From Rhizomucor pusillus (lineage: Eukaryota > Mucoromycota > Mucoromycetes > Mucorales > Lichtheimiaceae): DNA of 64,000 bases. The stretch is taken from NCBI GenBank assembly GCA_900175165.2, contig FWWN02000703.1:284726-348725 (forward strand). Direction: 5' to 3'. Positions 35,406 through 48,800 of this stretch are shown piece after piece. Numbering within the stretch: the first letter of the stretch is position 1; every line of letters starts with the position of its first letter. Under the pieces are notes generated by a model. It did not search any database and had not been told where the DNA came from. It worked only from the letters and a program-made list of their open reading frames with translations. A program made the position numbers and the translations under genes.

Positions 35406-36632
35406 ATGAACAGCACCGACATCAACATCGATCCATTCACACATCCAGACCCACTTTTTGGGGATCAAGCCGACCTATTGGCTGGTCTCTTGAAGTCTCC
35501 TCTTCTCGACACCCAAGCCTTGTTGACATCCTTGGACTCTTCCGAGGCCATGTCTTCTCCACCATCAAGCCATGAGGGTTCCCCTCCCACCTCCTTGTTC
35601 CAATTGCAAGACTTCTTTGTTCCCGAGTTGCTTGACGAAACTAGTCAATTCATCAACTTACAAGACGCAGAGCTGCAACAAGCTCCGCAAGGACAGAGTA
35701 CAATCACGCCTCCGGCGTCGCCAAGCAATAGCTCAAGCAGCTCGGAAACATCATCTGCGCCTTCCTCTCCAGAACAAAAGTCTGTGCGTATCCCTGGTCG
35801 CAAAAAGGTTCTGCCTCACGGTCAAACCACAGTTCCTATCAAGGTGACCACAAACAAGTCGAACCGACCTCCACGCAAGTTGGAATGCTTCAACTGCAAG
35901 GTGACAAAGACACCCCTGTGGCGCCGCACTCCTGACCGGGCACACACGCTTTGCAACGCATGCGGTCTGTACTATAAGCAGTACAATCAACACCGCCCAC
36001 TGCATGTCCGACACAAGGCACAGCATAATCAAATTCGCGGTCATCCATACGCAACCGAGCGTATCATGCAACCCATTACATTCTCTGCCGCGCAGCAACC
36101 ACCTTCGACCCAAGCACCCATGATGTCTATCATACAGACTATCCCGCTGCAATCTCAACAACAGCAACAGCAGCAACAACCTGGACCAGGAAGCCAACAA
36201 GATGAAAACCAGATTGAGTGTGCCAACTGCCACCAGACTCAAACTCCTCTCTGGCGCAAGAACGAGCGCGGCGAATCGGTGTGCAACGCATGCGGTCTCT
36301 ACTCTAGACTTCACCACCGGGACCGTCCTATTGAAATGCGCAAGGCCAAGATCCAGCGCCGCAGACGCGACTGGGCATCCTCTGGTAGCGAAGAGGATGA
36401 AAGCTCAGCTGGAGAATCCGAACCAAGCTCTCCTCAAGAAAACGTGATTGCTACCTTCAAGCTGGAAACAACTCCTCCTCCTTCCGCTACCGCACTCGAT
36501 GCAGAGGATTCCCGTTTCTTGTCCCTCTTGGTCAACATGAACAAGGACCAGATGCAGGGTTTTTTGGGCCAACTTGAACGCCGCTGCGATATACTTCGCG
36601 CCGTCCTGGGCACCAGCAGCCACCAACGTTAG
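35406..36632 (+). CDS. Two-finger GATA transcription factor
   Basis: Single exon, 408 aa. Finger 1 is C-x2-C-x18-C-x2-C near residues 160-185 ([20 protein letters not shown]); finger 2 is C-x2-C-x17-C-x2-C near 272-297 ([20 protein letters not shown]), each followed by a basic tail. The linker has no cysteines, so it lacks the Cys-rich iron-sensing segment of the SreA/Fep1 siderophore repressors, which also carry two fingers. The N-terminal 100 residues are Ser/Pro/Asp-rich, like an activation domain. A poly-Gln run lies before finger 2. A C-terminal helix ([20 protein letters not shown]) may dimerise. Biological role not predictable from sequence. Confidence 0.92.
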   Translation: MNSTDINIDPFTHPDPLFGDQADLLAGLLKSPLLDTQALLTSLDSSEAMSSPPSSHEGSPPTSLFQLQDFFVPELLDETSQFINLQDAELQQAPQGQSTITPPASPSNSSSSSETSSAPSSPEQKSVRIPGRKKVLPHGQTTVPIKVTTNKSNRPPRKLECFNCKVTKTPLWRRTPDRAHTLCNACGLYYKQYNQHRPLHVRHKAQHNQIRGHPYATERIMQPITFSAAQQPPSTQAPMMSIIQTIPLQSQQQQQQQQPGPGSQQDENQIECANCHQTQTPLWRKNERGESVCNACGLYSRLHHRDRPIEMRKAKIQRRRRDWASSGSEEDESSAGESEPSSPQENVIATFKLETTPPPSATALDAEDSRFLSLLVNMNKDQMQGFLGQLERRCDILRAVLGTSSHQR

Positions 36633-37216
36633 ACTTTTATCTTTTTCTCTTTTTTTTTGTTTCCATTTTTTCGAATAAAGTATATGCTTGCAAAAACAAA
36701 TAAGTAAAAGTAAAGGGTCTTGCCGAATGTTACTTTGACACTCTTCATGCTTTCGTATTCGCACAATAGCAATGACGGATATGGAACGTGCAAATCCAGA
36801 TTCGCTCAGAACGGTTTGCCATTGAATACAACCCGTTATCAGGTAGAAACATTGAAAAGAACGGGTTGAGATGGTAGACAAGCTAAAACGACATTCGGAC
36901 TAGCTCCAACCGCGATGATGCATGAATGCGTAATAGATATGGTCGCTCTCAAGCGCATTCACGTGACTCGAATAGGCGTAAATTGCAAGACTGCAAGTTG
37001 GATCTGATAAAGATGTGAAAGAACAATAAAACGTATAAAGGACGAAGAATAAAGTCTTTGTTGTTAGCACGAAAAGTATGAGGAAGAAAGCCTGTATTTG
37101 ACAGGAGGATGCGCTTTTGTTTACTATTTTGATGTTCTTCTGAGAGGGAGGGAGGAGGGCCGGATCCAAACTGCCAAAGGAAAGGGCCCATCTCTTTTGC
37201 ACAGTCGTTTGGGTTG

Positions 37217-37252
<36 letters not shown>

Positions 37253-37831
37253 GCTGCTGTTTCCATCTGTTGCAACATACTTAAGCTTACCATTAACTTG
37301 TGGATGCAAATACAAAATCGACGACAACCATTGATTTAGAACATTTTTTGGAACGATCGACTTTGTGAAAGAGAACAAGAGGGATTTAGAGGAGTAGCAA
37401 TGAAGAGTGTCCTTGCTGCCGCGTGGATTGCACCAATGATTGACGAGATATTAAAAGCGACAGGCAAGGGAGTGAAAAGTTAAGGATCCATGCCCGGGCA
37501 CGCCGAGTATTTTGGGGAAAGAAGGGGCGGGAGTGCAAGAGAAGTGCGATGGTTGCTATGATTTTTGGGGGAAAAGGGGAGAAGGTTATGCACAGATACA
37601 GATAGGAATACTGACCTAAAGAGAGAAAGACAGACACACAGAGTGAGAGCAAAAAAAAAAGAGAAAGAGTGACAGAGGTGCGCGTGCGTGTGTGTGAACA
37701 CGCGCGAACCAATAGATGAGCAAGCCAAATCAGGGCTCAAATAATAATAACCTGCCTTCCTCTTCTCACTTTGTGTGAATACAACCACCTTTCTTCTTCT
37801 CTTCTCTTTTCTTTCTATATCTTTTTTTCTC
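36633..37831. other. Intergenic region with (CAA)n repeat
   Basis: 1.2 kb between two plus-strand genes. No coding signal I trust. Purine-rich blocks (37610-37690) and a trinucleotide repeat. The last 100 bases are a pyrimidine-rich leader for the next gene. Confidence 0.5.
37218..37252 (+). repeat. (CAA)n microsatellite
   Basis: About twelve CAA units in the gap downstream of the GATA factor. Confidence 0.95.
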
Positions 37832-38334
37832 ATGGAAAAATCCCTCTCAGATTATGACGAGAGTCTGGAAGCGTTGGAGCGGCAACGCGAAGAGTTGGAG
37901 CTAGTCATGCAAAAGATGGGTCAGGAATGGGAGATCAGGTAAAAGACGAATACTTGGCATGCGGGCCCGTAAAGGTGCAAGGTCCTAAAGCAGTGTATAC
38001 GTATATATTCAGCGGCGCAGGCATAGGATGGCTGAACGCATCGTCGCATCTAGCGGGCACGGGTACAACGACATCCCAGGCGACCGCCGTCGGCACCGGC
38101 GGTCCGTCACCTGGATATATTCAGTCGCTGCTGAACCTTGATGAGTCTGTGCTTGAAGCGTCGCTTACCAATGGCGGCAAGACCCAACATCAGATACCCC
38201 CGCATCGTATGCCCATGCCTCCCAAGACACATGCTGTCGCTTCCCCACCCATCACGCCCGGTGACGAGTCAGGAGTCCTTTTCGCACAGGACACTGCTAC
38301 CTCCAAAAACGTTACAAGTCATAAACACATCTGA
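37832..38334 (+). CDS. Small coiled-coil protein, unassigned
   Basis: Exons 37832-37938 and 38013-38334 encode 142 aa. The intron has GTAAAA and ATTCAG ends. The first exon encodes a strongly helical acidic segment (SLEALERQREELELVMQKMG) that looks like a short coiled coil. The rest is Gly/Thr/Pro-rich and probably disordered, with one helix (YIQSLLNLDESVLEASL). I do not recognise the family. A Kozak-like ATG (catATGGAA) and frame-keeping intron support expression. Confidence 0.6.
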
Positions 38335-40217
38335 TCCTTATCGATTATTATCCTTACACACTTCCTTCCTCTGCCTCACTATACACGTGCTCCATCCGCA
38401 TTCCTCCCTTCTCTCCCACCCGTATATCTGTCTATCTGTACGTGCACGTAATTTGATACCCACACTCAAACTTTTATCATTCCTACCTGACATTTCATTT
38501 TCATCAGTGCAAAAAAAAATAACATTTGCTTATTTTGTTTCTTCTTCTTTCTCACCAAGTAATAAAGAGTCTCAAAGAATATCACGTACATGCTTAGTGC
38601 ACGATCATGGGTCCAATGTTTCCCATGATTGAGAGATTATTTTGGTGTGCTTTCAAGTGCTTTTCAAACACTTTGGGGGGTTGGGTTCATATCGATTTTA
38701 AGAACAAATCTCTAAATCTGATTCTTGTTGTCACTTTGTGATGATAACATTTTACATACATCGTTTTTAGGTGAGCAATGCAATAAATTTCTGTAAGCTT
38801 TACACGCGACATTGCGGTGTGCTTATCGGTCCTAGATCACTGGACAGCGAGAGAGCCTACGGAGAAGAAGGCAATGAATGGCATTGGATATGTGTGTTGT
38901 GCGACAAAGCGCAGACCTTGTACAACAATATTTAGTCGTGAGATCCTCAACAAGTGGTTTCTGTGCTACAAGTTCTACATGTGCAAGACCGTAGTATCTT
39001 AAATAAATGAGCATGTGTCGAAGAAAGACTTTTATCAAGATCCAAATAACTGGCATGAATTGCTTCTCTGTCCTCAAACTTGCTCGTGAAGGAAGATGGT
39101 GAACTTGAAACTGAGATACGGTGGTAAAGCCCCTGTTTTCACTGTTGAGGAACACAGCCTTCTTCAGGAGAACATGGTGCATTTTGAACAACTGCCCGTG
39201 CTTGATCCCTGTCTAGGAGCCAACAAGATCGATGATTTGCATATCAATATTAAGGGTATGTGAGGGATTCAAATAATCTGACCTCACGCGAGTTGAGTAT
39301 CAATATTTGATAATGTAATGAAAGCTTCGGCACAATTAGCACGAGTATATGAAGCAATGTATTGACTGTCGGAAAGCTGATGGTTGCGCAAACTTCATTG
39401 CCGCATGGTCGGTAATTGTTTCCGGTAGATTTCTTTCAACGAGGAATACAGTGCGAGTAGATGATATGATCAGGATAGCAATAGCTGCTGGGTTCCCAGT
39501 CTTGCAAATTGAGCATCCGTCTCACGGACATCCACAGCTTTTCAGGAAACCACGTTTGTCGGCACCACTGGCTGTTACTTCGACACAAACAATGGATGAA
39601 GTGGCCATTGTGAGGATGAAACTTGAAACCAGAGGAGCTATTAACTAATAACTGTAGTAAAGATAAAATCCGGTTTTCTGTCAACTGGTTTGTTTGCGGA
39701 AAAAAGAACGAGGAATGACAGGTGTAGAGTTTCCTTCTTTTACAACGGCAAGCGTCATTTGTAGAGATTGTCTGTCACACCATTAGGCGTCAGAGTGGAA
39801 GAAAGCAGAAACCCCGCACCTCATCATGGCTGGCATATCAGAAATACATTTCCAAGAAAGTAGGTGCCACACTATGTCGGCTATTTTTGACCGAGTTAAC
39901 GACCCTGAGAGTATGATAATCATTGGGTGAGGGAGGGGTGAGTTGTTAAGGAAGAGGCAATGAATTCTGGCGAGAGCAGAAAAAAGTGATTTACATGAAA
40001 TTAAATCTCGTCGTTGCACGATCAAGCTGCGGGGCGTTAAGTTTTCCCTTTCTGGAACTCGGGATCTGCGGATTTAACGAAAGATGGTTGGCTCATCCAT
40101 ATTGCCTCGCAACTCAGGACAAACCTTAAAATTTGTGTTTGTAGAAACAACCTTTTCCTTCAATCCTCTTTTTCTTCATTCAGTTTCGCGCTCTCTTTTT
40201 CGTCAAAGCTACACTCA
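38335..40217. other. Intergenic region, one short coding-like ORF
   Basis: 1.9 kb between two plus-strand genes. The first 250 bases are a pyrimidine-rich 3' flank. A 55-codon ORF at 39096-39263 reads like protein (KLRYGGKAPVFTVEEHSLLQ) but is too short to place. A second ORF at 39349-39648 has no recognisable features. These may be transposon debris. Confidence 0.45.
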
Positions 40218-41283
40218 ATGTATCAGCACCCTTCCACCTCCTCAGCTGCTATGGTCGCTGCTATAACCCAACAGCAACATCACTTTCATAGCCAGCACCA
40301 GATACATCGTCAACAGCAACAGCAGCAACAACTTGCTGCCGCTGCTTCTACCTCGGCTGCATCCTACTATCAGCATCCGCCTCCTCCATCGCATGCTACA
40401 TATTACGCCTCTCCAGCCACCACTACCGATATCTATGCTGCCTCAAACTACCCAACCACCTATGCTACCCCAGCCACTGTTAAATCCCACCAGGAAAACG
40501 ACGCGGCTGCCGCCGCTGCCGCCGTAGCAGCTGCAGCTGCTGTAGGATATCCACCTTCGACTTCTCTGCCACCGCTGTCGCAGCTTTTACCGTCCCGACA
40601 GACTTATACAATGCCATCTCAGCAACCGATCGCCCCAGTTCCCGCTGCACATCATCACCCGCAGGCACCGCAAGCAGTAGCCGCTGCTGCTGCGGCAGCG
40701 GCAGCAGCGGTGGCATCCCCGGCTGTGTCCGTGGCCCACCATAATCATCATCCAATGTATCCTCCGCCTCCTCCTCCTCACCATCATCATCATCATCAGC
40801 GAGCAGCACTTCCATCCCCGCCGCATTCGGTGGTAGAAAACAAGACAGCAGAAAAAGTATTCTCCTTTGTGTCACTGCCAGGTTACAACCAAAAGAAACG
40901 CCCTCGCAGGAAATACCACGAAATCGAACGCCTGTACCAATGCAACTACCCCGGATGTACCAAGGCATACGGAACATTGAACCATCTCAATGCTCACGTA
41001 TCTATGCAGAATCACGTAGGTTCGAAAATAGAAATACGTAGACATGGAAGTGAACTCATATTGTCGTGTTCTCCAGGGTCCAAAAAGACATCCGTCTGAA
41101 TTCAAGGAGCTAAGAAAACAATGGCGGAAACAAAAGCGGGAAGCCGCAGCAAACAAGGCAGCAACAGTAACAACAACTGAACCTGATTTCTCTTCTTTTT
41201 CTTCTCCAATCGCTGACATTGAATCCACACCCGTATCTGCTGCCCCTGCCAACAGTGAATCTACGGCTACTAATTGCTTCTAG
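40218..41283 (+). CDS. CON7: Con7-like C2H2 zinc-finger transcription factor
   Basis: Exons 40218-41015 and 41077-41283 encode 334 aa. Con7-type factors control morphogenesis and cell-wall genes in filamentous fungi. The signature block is FSFVSLPG, KKRPRRKYHEIERLYQCNYP, then a C-x4-C-x12-H-x5-H finger (AYGTLNHLNAHVSMQNH), then GPKRHPSEFKELRKQWRKQK. The intron falls exactly after the codon of the last zinc-binding His. The N-terminal 220 residues are low complexity: Gln, His, Ala runs and proline stretches, a likely activation region. The ATG at 40218 opens the Gln-rich region; no in-frame ATG upstream looks better. Confidence 0.9.
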
Positions 41284-42851
41284 GTCCAACTATCTATATT
41301 GCACATCCACGTCCTAATTCTCGTATATATATGCACATCACGCACTCTGCGAGTTTGCGGCGCCTGCTTTCTCCTTTTATCCTTTGATTTATCCCTTCTT
41401 CTTCTACTTCTTCTTCTGCTGTACATATACGATCGCGATCAACCAAAATATATTCCTCGTTTATGAACCTTGTATGATTCTACTACAACGACCATTGAAA
41501 TCGTCTTTATGCACAAGCATTGTAGATAATGCCATGGCGGTTCATTGCAGTCCATTTATACTCGGTGTGTGGTTCATTGCGGTCAAATGTAAATGGGATT
41601 GTTATTCCCCAGGTAGCAAACTATTTATTCCCTCGTGGCTGCTCTTCCTCTCCCAAATAGCGGTATAAGAATCCAAATTTGTTCTTGGGGGGATCGTCGG
41701 GTAAAAAATGTGGCGAATGTTTGTTGGAGAGGAGGAAAGCTTGCGAACCTTTTTGGGTGCGGATCGTCCCAAGATGCACCCCAAAATACACGCAAACCTA
41801 CATGTATCTGGAAGTAGCAGATAAGAAGCAGATAGAAAAAAAATTCCGTACATTGACTAGTGTAAGTAAAAATACTCCTGGAAAGAAAAATGAGTCCTTT
41901 TTGTTGACTATTATTATAATAAATACAACAACTAGTCATCTGCATGTTGGTGAAATCGGTTGAAAACAGGATAAGAACCCGGATGGACGTAGAAATGATC
42001 ATCAATCAGTTGCTCAGCATACGGACACGATGCAAGAAGGTTAATGATCCATCACCACCTTTATTGTTGTCTTTGATTCAATCAGTTCAGTTGTGTTTGA
42101 TGTTCTGAAGACACTTTTAATAAAAGTGCGGATGCCGCTGACGAAACTTTATAGAACAGAAAATGACAAACGGAAATGAGCCTGGCCTGCACCCTTATCG
42201 AGTTAATGGTTTATTGTTGTTAAAGTAGTTGATACCCCATCGTTTCCTGTCAGCCACCAGCAGAATTTTGGGAGGTCCAAAAAAAAAAAGCATCAACTCC
42301 CCTCTCTTTTGCCTGATCTCACGACATCCACAAGCTTGTGATCGTATCTCTATGGATAGTTGAGTTGATTAGCTTCGAGAAGAGACACAACAGATATCAG
42401 AGTGATTTGTTGGTGACAAGAAGAATTAATGAAACCGGGTGGGCGGCTTGGTTGCGGTCGGACCAAGTCAGGCAAGCGGCCCCAGAGTTTGAATGCTGGA
42501 CCCCCAACAGAGCCCAATGAGCATCACTGCGGAAAGGCCGCACAGCTCCCGTTGGGGTTGTCAGTCACACCCCGACATTGCATTCTCTGCTGTCAAACTT
42601 CAAAATTGCAACCCAGAGTTATCCCTCCAACCCTTTCTCTTCTCTTGTCTCGGCAAACTTGCTTGGCTACTGTTTCTTGTCTGTCTCTTTTTCTCTCACC
42701 TTTGTCTGTCTGCCAGCAGCCTTTATTTGCCTTGCTCAAGATACCACAAACTTGTAATATTACCTTTTCATAACTCTTCTCTCTATCTCTCTGTCTTTGT
42801 CTGTCTATACATATATCATCATTCTCCGCTACTAAACCGCATACATAATCA
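41284..42851. other. 3' flank of Con7-like gene and ACC1 promoter region
   Basis: 1.6 kb without coding signal. The ACC1-proximal 250 bases (about 42600-42850) are pyrimidine-rich (CTCTTCTC and TCTCTATCTCTCTG blocks), typical of strongly expressed fungal genes. No clear TATA box seen. Confidence 0.5.
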
Positions 42852-45800
42852 TGGTTGATTACAAGAGCTTGCCATCACATTTCCTAGGTAAATATTCGCT
42901 GTACGTGCTATCAATTGTATCTCTTACATGCTAATACATACTACTAGGTGGAAACTCCATCGAAACTGCTCCCGAAGGTCCAGTCCGAGATTTTGTCAAG
43001 GCTCACGAAGGCCACACTGTTATCAGCAAAGTCTTGATCGCCAACAATGGCATGGCTGCCATGAAAGAGATCCGCTCCGTCCGCAAATGGGCTTACGAAA
43101 CCTTTGGCAACGAACGTGCCATCGAGTTCACTGTCATGGCCACACCTGAAGATCTTGCAGCCAACGCAGAGTATATCCGTATGGCCGACAACTACGTCGA
43201 AGTACCCGGCGGTACAAACAACAACAACTATGCAAACGTCGACCTTATCGTTGACGTGGCCGAACGCGTTGGTGTCCACGCCGTCTGGGCTGGATGGTAA
43301 GTCTCTAAAATAAGAGAAACTTTGTGTGTGATGAGCAATACACTGACGGAGGAGGGATGCAGGGGCCACGCTTCAGAAAACCCTCGATTGCCAGAAAAGC
43401 TTGCTCAGTCCAAGCACAAGTGCGTCTTTATCGGTCCTCCCGCTTCCGCCATGCGTTCCCTTGGTGACAAGATCTCTTCTACCATTGTCGCACAGAGCGC
43501 TGATGTCCCTACGATGGGCTGGAGCGGTGACGGTATCAAGGAAACTGTCGCAAATGCCGATGGTCACGTTGCTGTTCCTGACAAGGCTTACTTGGATGCA
43601 TGCGTGCAGACTGCCGAGGAAGGTTTGGCTGCAGCTGAGAAGATCGGCTTCCCTGTCATGATCAAGGCTTCTGAAGGTGGTGGTGGCAAGGGTATCCGTA
43701 AGGTCGAAGATCCCAGCCAGTTCAAGCACGCATTCGCTCAGGTCCAAGGTGAAATTCCTGGATCCCCCATCTTTATCATGAAGCTCGCTGGCAACGCTCG
43801 TCACTTGGAAGTCCAGTTGTTGGCAGATCAGTATGGAAACGCTATCAGTTTGTTCGGCAGAGACTGTTCCGTCCAACGTCGTCACCAAAAGATCATTGAA
43901 GAAGCACCAGTTACCATCGCAAAGCCGGATGTCTTTGAGCAGATGGAAAAGGCTGCCGTCCGTCTTGGTAAACTTGTCGGCTATGTCTCTGCTGGTACGG
44001 TCGAGTATCTCTACAGCCATCAGGATGAAAAGTTCTACTTTTTGGAATTGAACCCTCGCTTGCAAGTCGAGCATCCTACCACTGAAATGGTTTCTGGTGT
44101 CAACCTTCCCGCCGCCCAATTGCAGATTGCTATGGGTATCCCTCTCCACCGCATTCGTGACATTCGTGTCCTCTATGGCGTCCAAACCAATAGCGCATCC
44201 CCCATCGACTTTGAATTCTCTAACCCCAGCTCCTTTGAGAGCCATCGTCGACCTGCTCCCAAGGGCCACGTTATCGCCGTCCGTATCACTGCTGAAAACC
44301 CTGATGCTGGTTTCAAGCCTTCATCCGGTACTATGCAAGAACTTAACTTCCGATCGAGCACCAATGTTTGGGGTTACTTCTCCGTTGTCTCTGCTGGTGG
44401 TTTGCACGAGTACGCTGATTCTCAGTTTGGTCACATTTTCGCATATGGCGAGAACCGTCAGCAAGCACGCAAGAACATGGTCATCGCACTCAAGGAACTC
44501 TCTATCCGCGGTGACTTTAGAACCACCGTAGAGTATATTATCCGCTTGTTGGAGACTCAAGAATTCGAGAACAACACTATCAACACTGGCTGGTTGGACA
44601 TGTTGATCTCTAAGCGCTTGACCGCTGAACGTCCTGATCCCATGCTTGCTGTCTTCTGCGGTGCTGTTACCAAGGCACACAAGGCCTCGCAAGAGTGCTT
44701 CCAGCAATACAAGCAAAACTTGGAACGTGGTCAGGTTCCTGGACGTGACATGCTCAAGACTGTCTTCACCGTTGACTTCATCTATGAGGATCTGCGATAC
44801 AACTTCACTGTAACCCGCGCCGCACCCAGCATCTACACCTTGTACTTGAACGGTACAAAGACTCAGGTCGGCGTACGCGAGCTGTCCGACGGTGGTCTCC
44901 TCGTCTCGCTCGGTGGCAAGTCCCACACTACTTACTCGCGCGAGGAAGTTCAAGCTACCCGACTTATGATCGATGGCAAGACATGCCTGTTGGAGAAGGA
45001 AATGGATCCTACTCAGCTGCGCAGTCCTTCGCCTGGTAAATTGGTCAGCTTGCTCTTGGAAAATGGCGATCACGTCAATGCAGGCCAGGCATATGCTGAA
45101 ATTGAGGTACAGTAATCATTTATCTGTGCATGAAACTAGACCCGTTGACTTACAATACTCTGCTTTTCTTTCCTTTAGGTCATGAAAATGTACATGCCTT
45201 TGACCGCTACTGAGGATGGTCACGTTCAATTCATCAAGCAAGTTGGTGCTACTTTGGAAGCTGGTGATATCATCGGTGTCTTGTCTTTGGATGATCCCTC
45301 TCGCGTCAAGACTACCTTGCCCTTCACTGGACAAGTGCCCGCTTTTGGACCTCCTCACATTACTGGCGAGAAGCCTATTCAGCGTTTCCATGCTACCAAG
45401 CGTGTTTTGGAACACATTCTTCAAGGTTACGACAACCAAGCTCTCATCCAAACTGCTGTCAAGGATCTTACTGAGGTTCTTCGCAACCCTCAATTGCCTT
45501 ACTCTGAAATGGCTGCTTCCATGTCGGTATTGTCCAGCCGTATGCCTCAGCGCTTGCAACAGAGCATCGAAGATTGCTTGCAGTCTCACACCCAAGAGTT
45601 CCCTGCTGTCGAACTTCAGAAGATCATCGATACTTATGCTTCTGAAAACGTGAAGAGCCAGTCCGAAGCAACTGCTTTGAAGACTATGCTTGCACCCATC
45701 ATTTCCATTTTGGAACGCTACAGCAAGGGCTTGAAGCACCACGAATACTCTGTCTACGTCGATTTGATGGAGCAATACTACGACGTTGAAATTCTCTTCA

Positions 45801-48800
45801 GCGGTCAGAAGCACGACGAAGAGGTTATCTTGGCTCTCCGTGACCAAAACAAGGACGACCTTGAAAAGGTGTTGGCTATCATTCTGTCTCACGCCAAGGT
45901 CTCTAGCAAGAATAACTTGGTGCTCACTTTGCTCGACTTGCTCTCTTCCAACGTCGGCGGTGCTCTTGACAAGTTCTTCTCTCCTATCCTCAAGCGCTTG
46001 TCTGAGATCGACGGCCGTGCTACTCAAAAGGTCGCTCTCAAGGCTCGTGAACTCTTGATTCTCTGCCAATTGCCATCTTACGAGGAGCGCCAGAACCAGA
46101 TGCACGAAATTTTGCGCAACTCTGTCTATGAAAAGGTCTACGGTGGAGGTATCGAACCACGCACTCCTAGCTACGATACTTTCAAGGATCTCATCGACAC
46201 CAAGTTCAACGTCTTTGACGTGCTTCCCAACTTCTTTTACGATCAGGATCCTTACATTGTTTTGGCTGCTTTGGAGGTCTACTGCCGCCGTTCTTACCAT
46301 GCTTACAAGATCTTGGATGTTGCTTACAACCTCGAACGTGCACCTTACATTATTGCCTGGAAATTCTTGCTTCAGCAGACTGCTACACCTTCCCAGGACT
46401 CTAACAAGCGTATCGCTTCGTACTCTGATTTGACCTTCTTGCTCAACAACACTGAAGAAGAACCTATCCGTACCGGTGCAATGGCCGCTCTCAACTCATT
46501 GGAGGATTTGGAGAAGGAATTGCCACGTATCCTGACCGCCTTTGATGGTGAAGTTCCTGGCGGCAAGGCTCAGCAGCGTATGGAGAACATTTTGAACATT
46601 GCCATCCAGAGCGATGCAACTCACCAAGATGACGGTTACTGGCGTCCAAAGATCTCTGAAGTTATCAACAAGCACAAGGATGAATTCCGTCGTGCTCATC
46701 TTCGTCGTGTCACTGTTGTCGTTTGCCGCAAGAATCAGACTCCTGACTTTTACACCTTCCGTGAACGCGAAGATTACCAGGAAGACGAGACTATCCGTCA
46801 CATCGAGCCTGCCTTGGCCTACCAGCTCGAGTTGGCAAGATTGTCCAACTTTGACATCAAGCCCTGCTTCATCGAAAACCGACAGATGCATGTTTACTAC
46901 GCTGTTGCCAAGGAAAACCCATCGGATTGCCGCTTCTTCATCCGCGCATTGGTCCGCCCTGGTCGTGTCAAGAGCTCCATGCGCACTGCTGACTACTTGA
47001 TCTCCGAGAGTGATCGTCTATTGACTGATATCTTGGATACTCTCGAGATCGTCAGCCATGAATACAAGAATTCTGACTGCAACCACTTGTTTATCAACTA
47101 CATTCCTACTTTTGCTATCGAGGCCGATGAAGTCGAGACTGCACTCCAAGAATTCGTTGATCGCCACGGTAAGCGCTTGTGGAAGCTGCGCGTCACCGGT
47201 GCCGAAATCCGCTTCAACATCCAATCCAAGCGCGCGGATGCTCCTATCATCCCTATGCGCTTCGTTGTTGACAACGTTTCGGGCTTCATCCTCAAGGTCG
47301 ATATCTACCAGGAAGTCAAGACTGAAAAGAACGGATGGGTTCTCAAGTCTGTTGGACGCATTCCTGGTTCGATGCACATGCAGCCTGTCTCCACTCCTTA
47401 TCCTACCAAGGAATGGTTGCAACCTCGCCGTTACAAGGCTCATTTGATGGGTACTACCTATGTCTACGATTTCCCAGAACTGTTCCACCAGGCTATCCAC
47501 AACGAATGGGTTCGCGCTATCCGCAACAACCCCAATCTAAAGGAACCTCATCAGTTGGTTGAAGGCAAGGAACTCGTTTTGGACGAGGATGGCACTCTTC
47601 AAGAAATCGATCGTGCTCCTGGCACCAACACTGTCGGTATGGTTGCTTGGCTCTTGACTCTTCGCACTCCCGAGTATCCTCGTGGCCGCAAGGTTGTTGT
47701 CATTGCCAACGATATCACATTCAAGATTGGTTCGTTTGGTGTCGCCGAAGACATGGTCTTCTATAAGGCATCTGAACTTGCTCGCAGCTTGGGTGTTCCT
47801 CGTATCTACTTATCTGCCAACTCTGGTGCTCGCATTGGTCTCGCAGACGAATTGATCAGCCAGTTCCGCGCTGCATGGAACGAACCAGGCAAGCCTCAAG
47901 CAGGATTCAAGTACTTGTATCTCACTCCCGAGACCTATGCATCCTTGAGCCAGAACGGCCACACCAAGTGCGTCAACGTTGAAGAAATCGAGGAAGACGG
48001 TGAGAAGCGTTGCCGTATCACAGATATCATTGGTGTCTCTGACGGCTTGGGTGTTGAAAACTTGAGCGGATCTGGTCTCATTGCTGGTGCAACTGCTCGC
48101 GCTTACGACGATATCTTTACCATTACCTTGGTTACTTGCCGCTCTGTTGGTATTGGTGCCTACTTGGTCCGTCTTGGTCAGCGTGCCGTCCAGAACGAAG
48201 GCCAGCCTATCATCTTGACCGGTGCTCCTGCATTGAACAAGGTCTTGGGTCGCGAAGTTTACACATCCAACTTGCAGCTTGGTGGTACCCAGATCATGTA
48301 CAAGAACGGTGTTTCGCACTTGACTGCCGAGAACGACCTGGATGGTGTTGGCAAGATTGTCCAATGGTTGTCTTACGTTCCTGAAGTACGCGGCGCTCCC
48401 GTGCTTACAAACCGTGTTTCATCTGATCCTATCGACCGTGAGATCGAGTACACTCCTCCCAAGGGTCCTTCTGACCCTCGTTTGTTCTTGAACGGCAAGG
48501 TTGAAGATAACGGCAGATGGCTCAGCGGTTTCTTCGATCGTGACTCGTTCGTGGAGACCTTGAGCGGTTGGGCACGCACAGTTGTTGTTGGTCGTGCTCG
48601 TTTGGGTGGTATCCCTGTCGGTGTCGTTGCTGTCGAGACCCGTACCGTCGAGAACATCATTCCCGCTGATCCCGCAAACAGTGACTCTACCGAACAAGTA
48701 TTCATGGAAGCCGGTGGTGTCTGGTACCCCAACTCTGCTTACAAGACTGCTCAAGCCATCAATGACTTCAACAAGGGTGAAGAACTTCCTTTGATGATCT

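Noticed and set aside
43373..46300. Long antisense ORFs (298 and 394 codons) opposite ACC1
   Set aside because: They follow from the strong codon bias of ACC1, which removes stops on the other strand. They have no family text, and ACC1 itself is certain.
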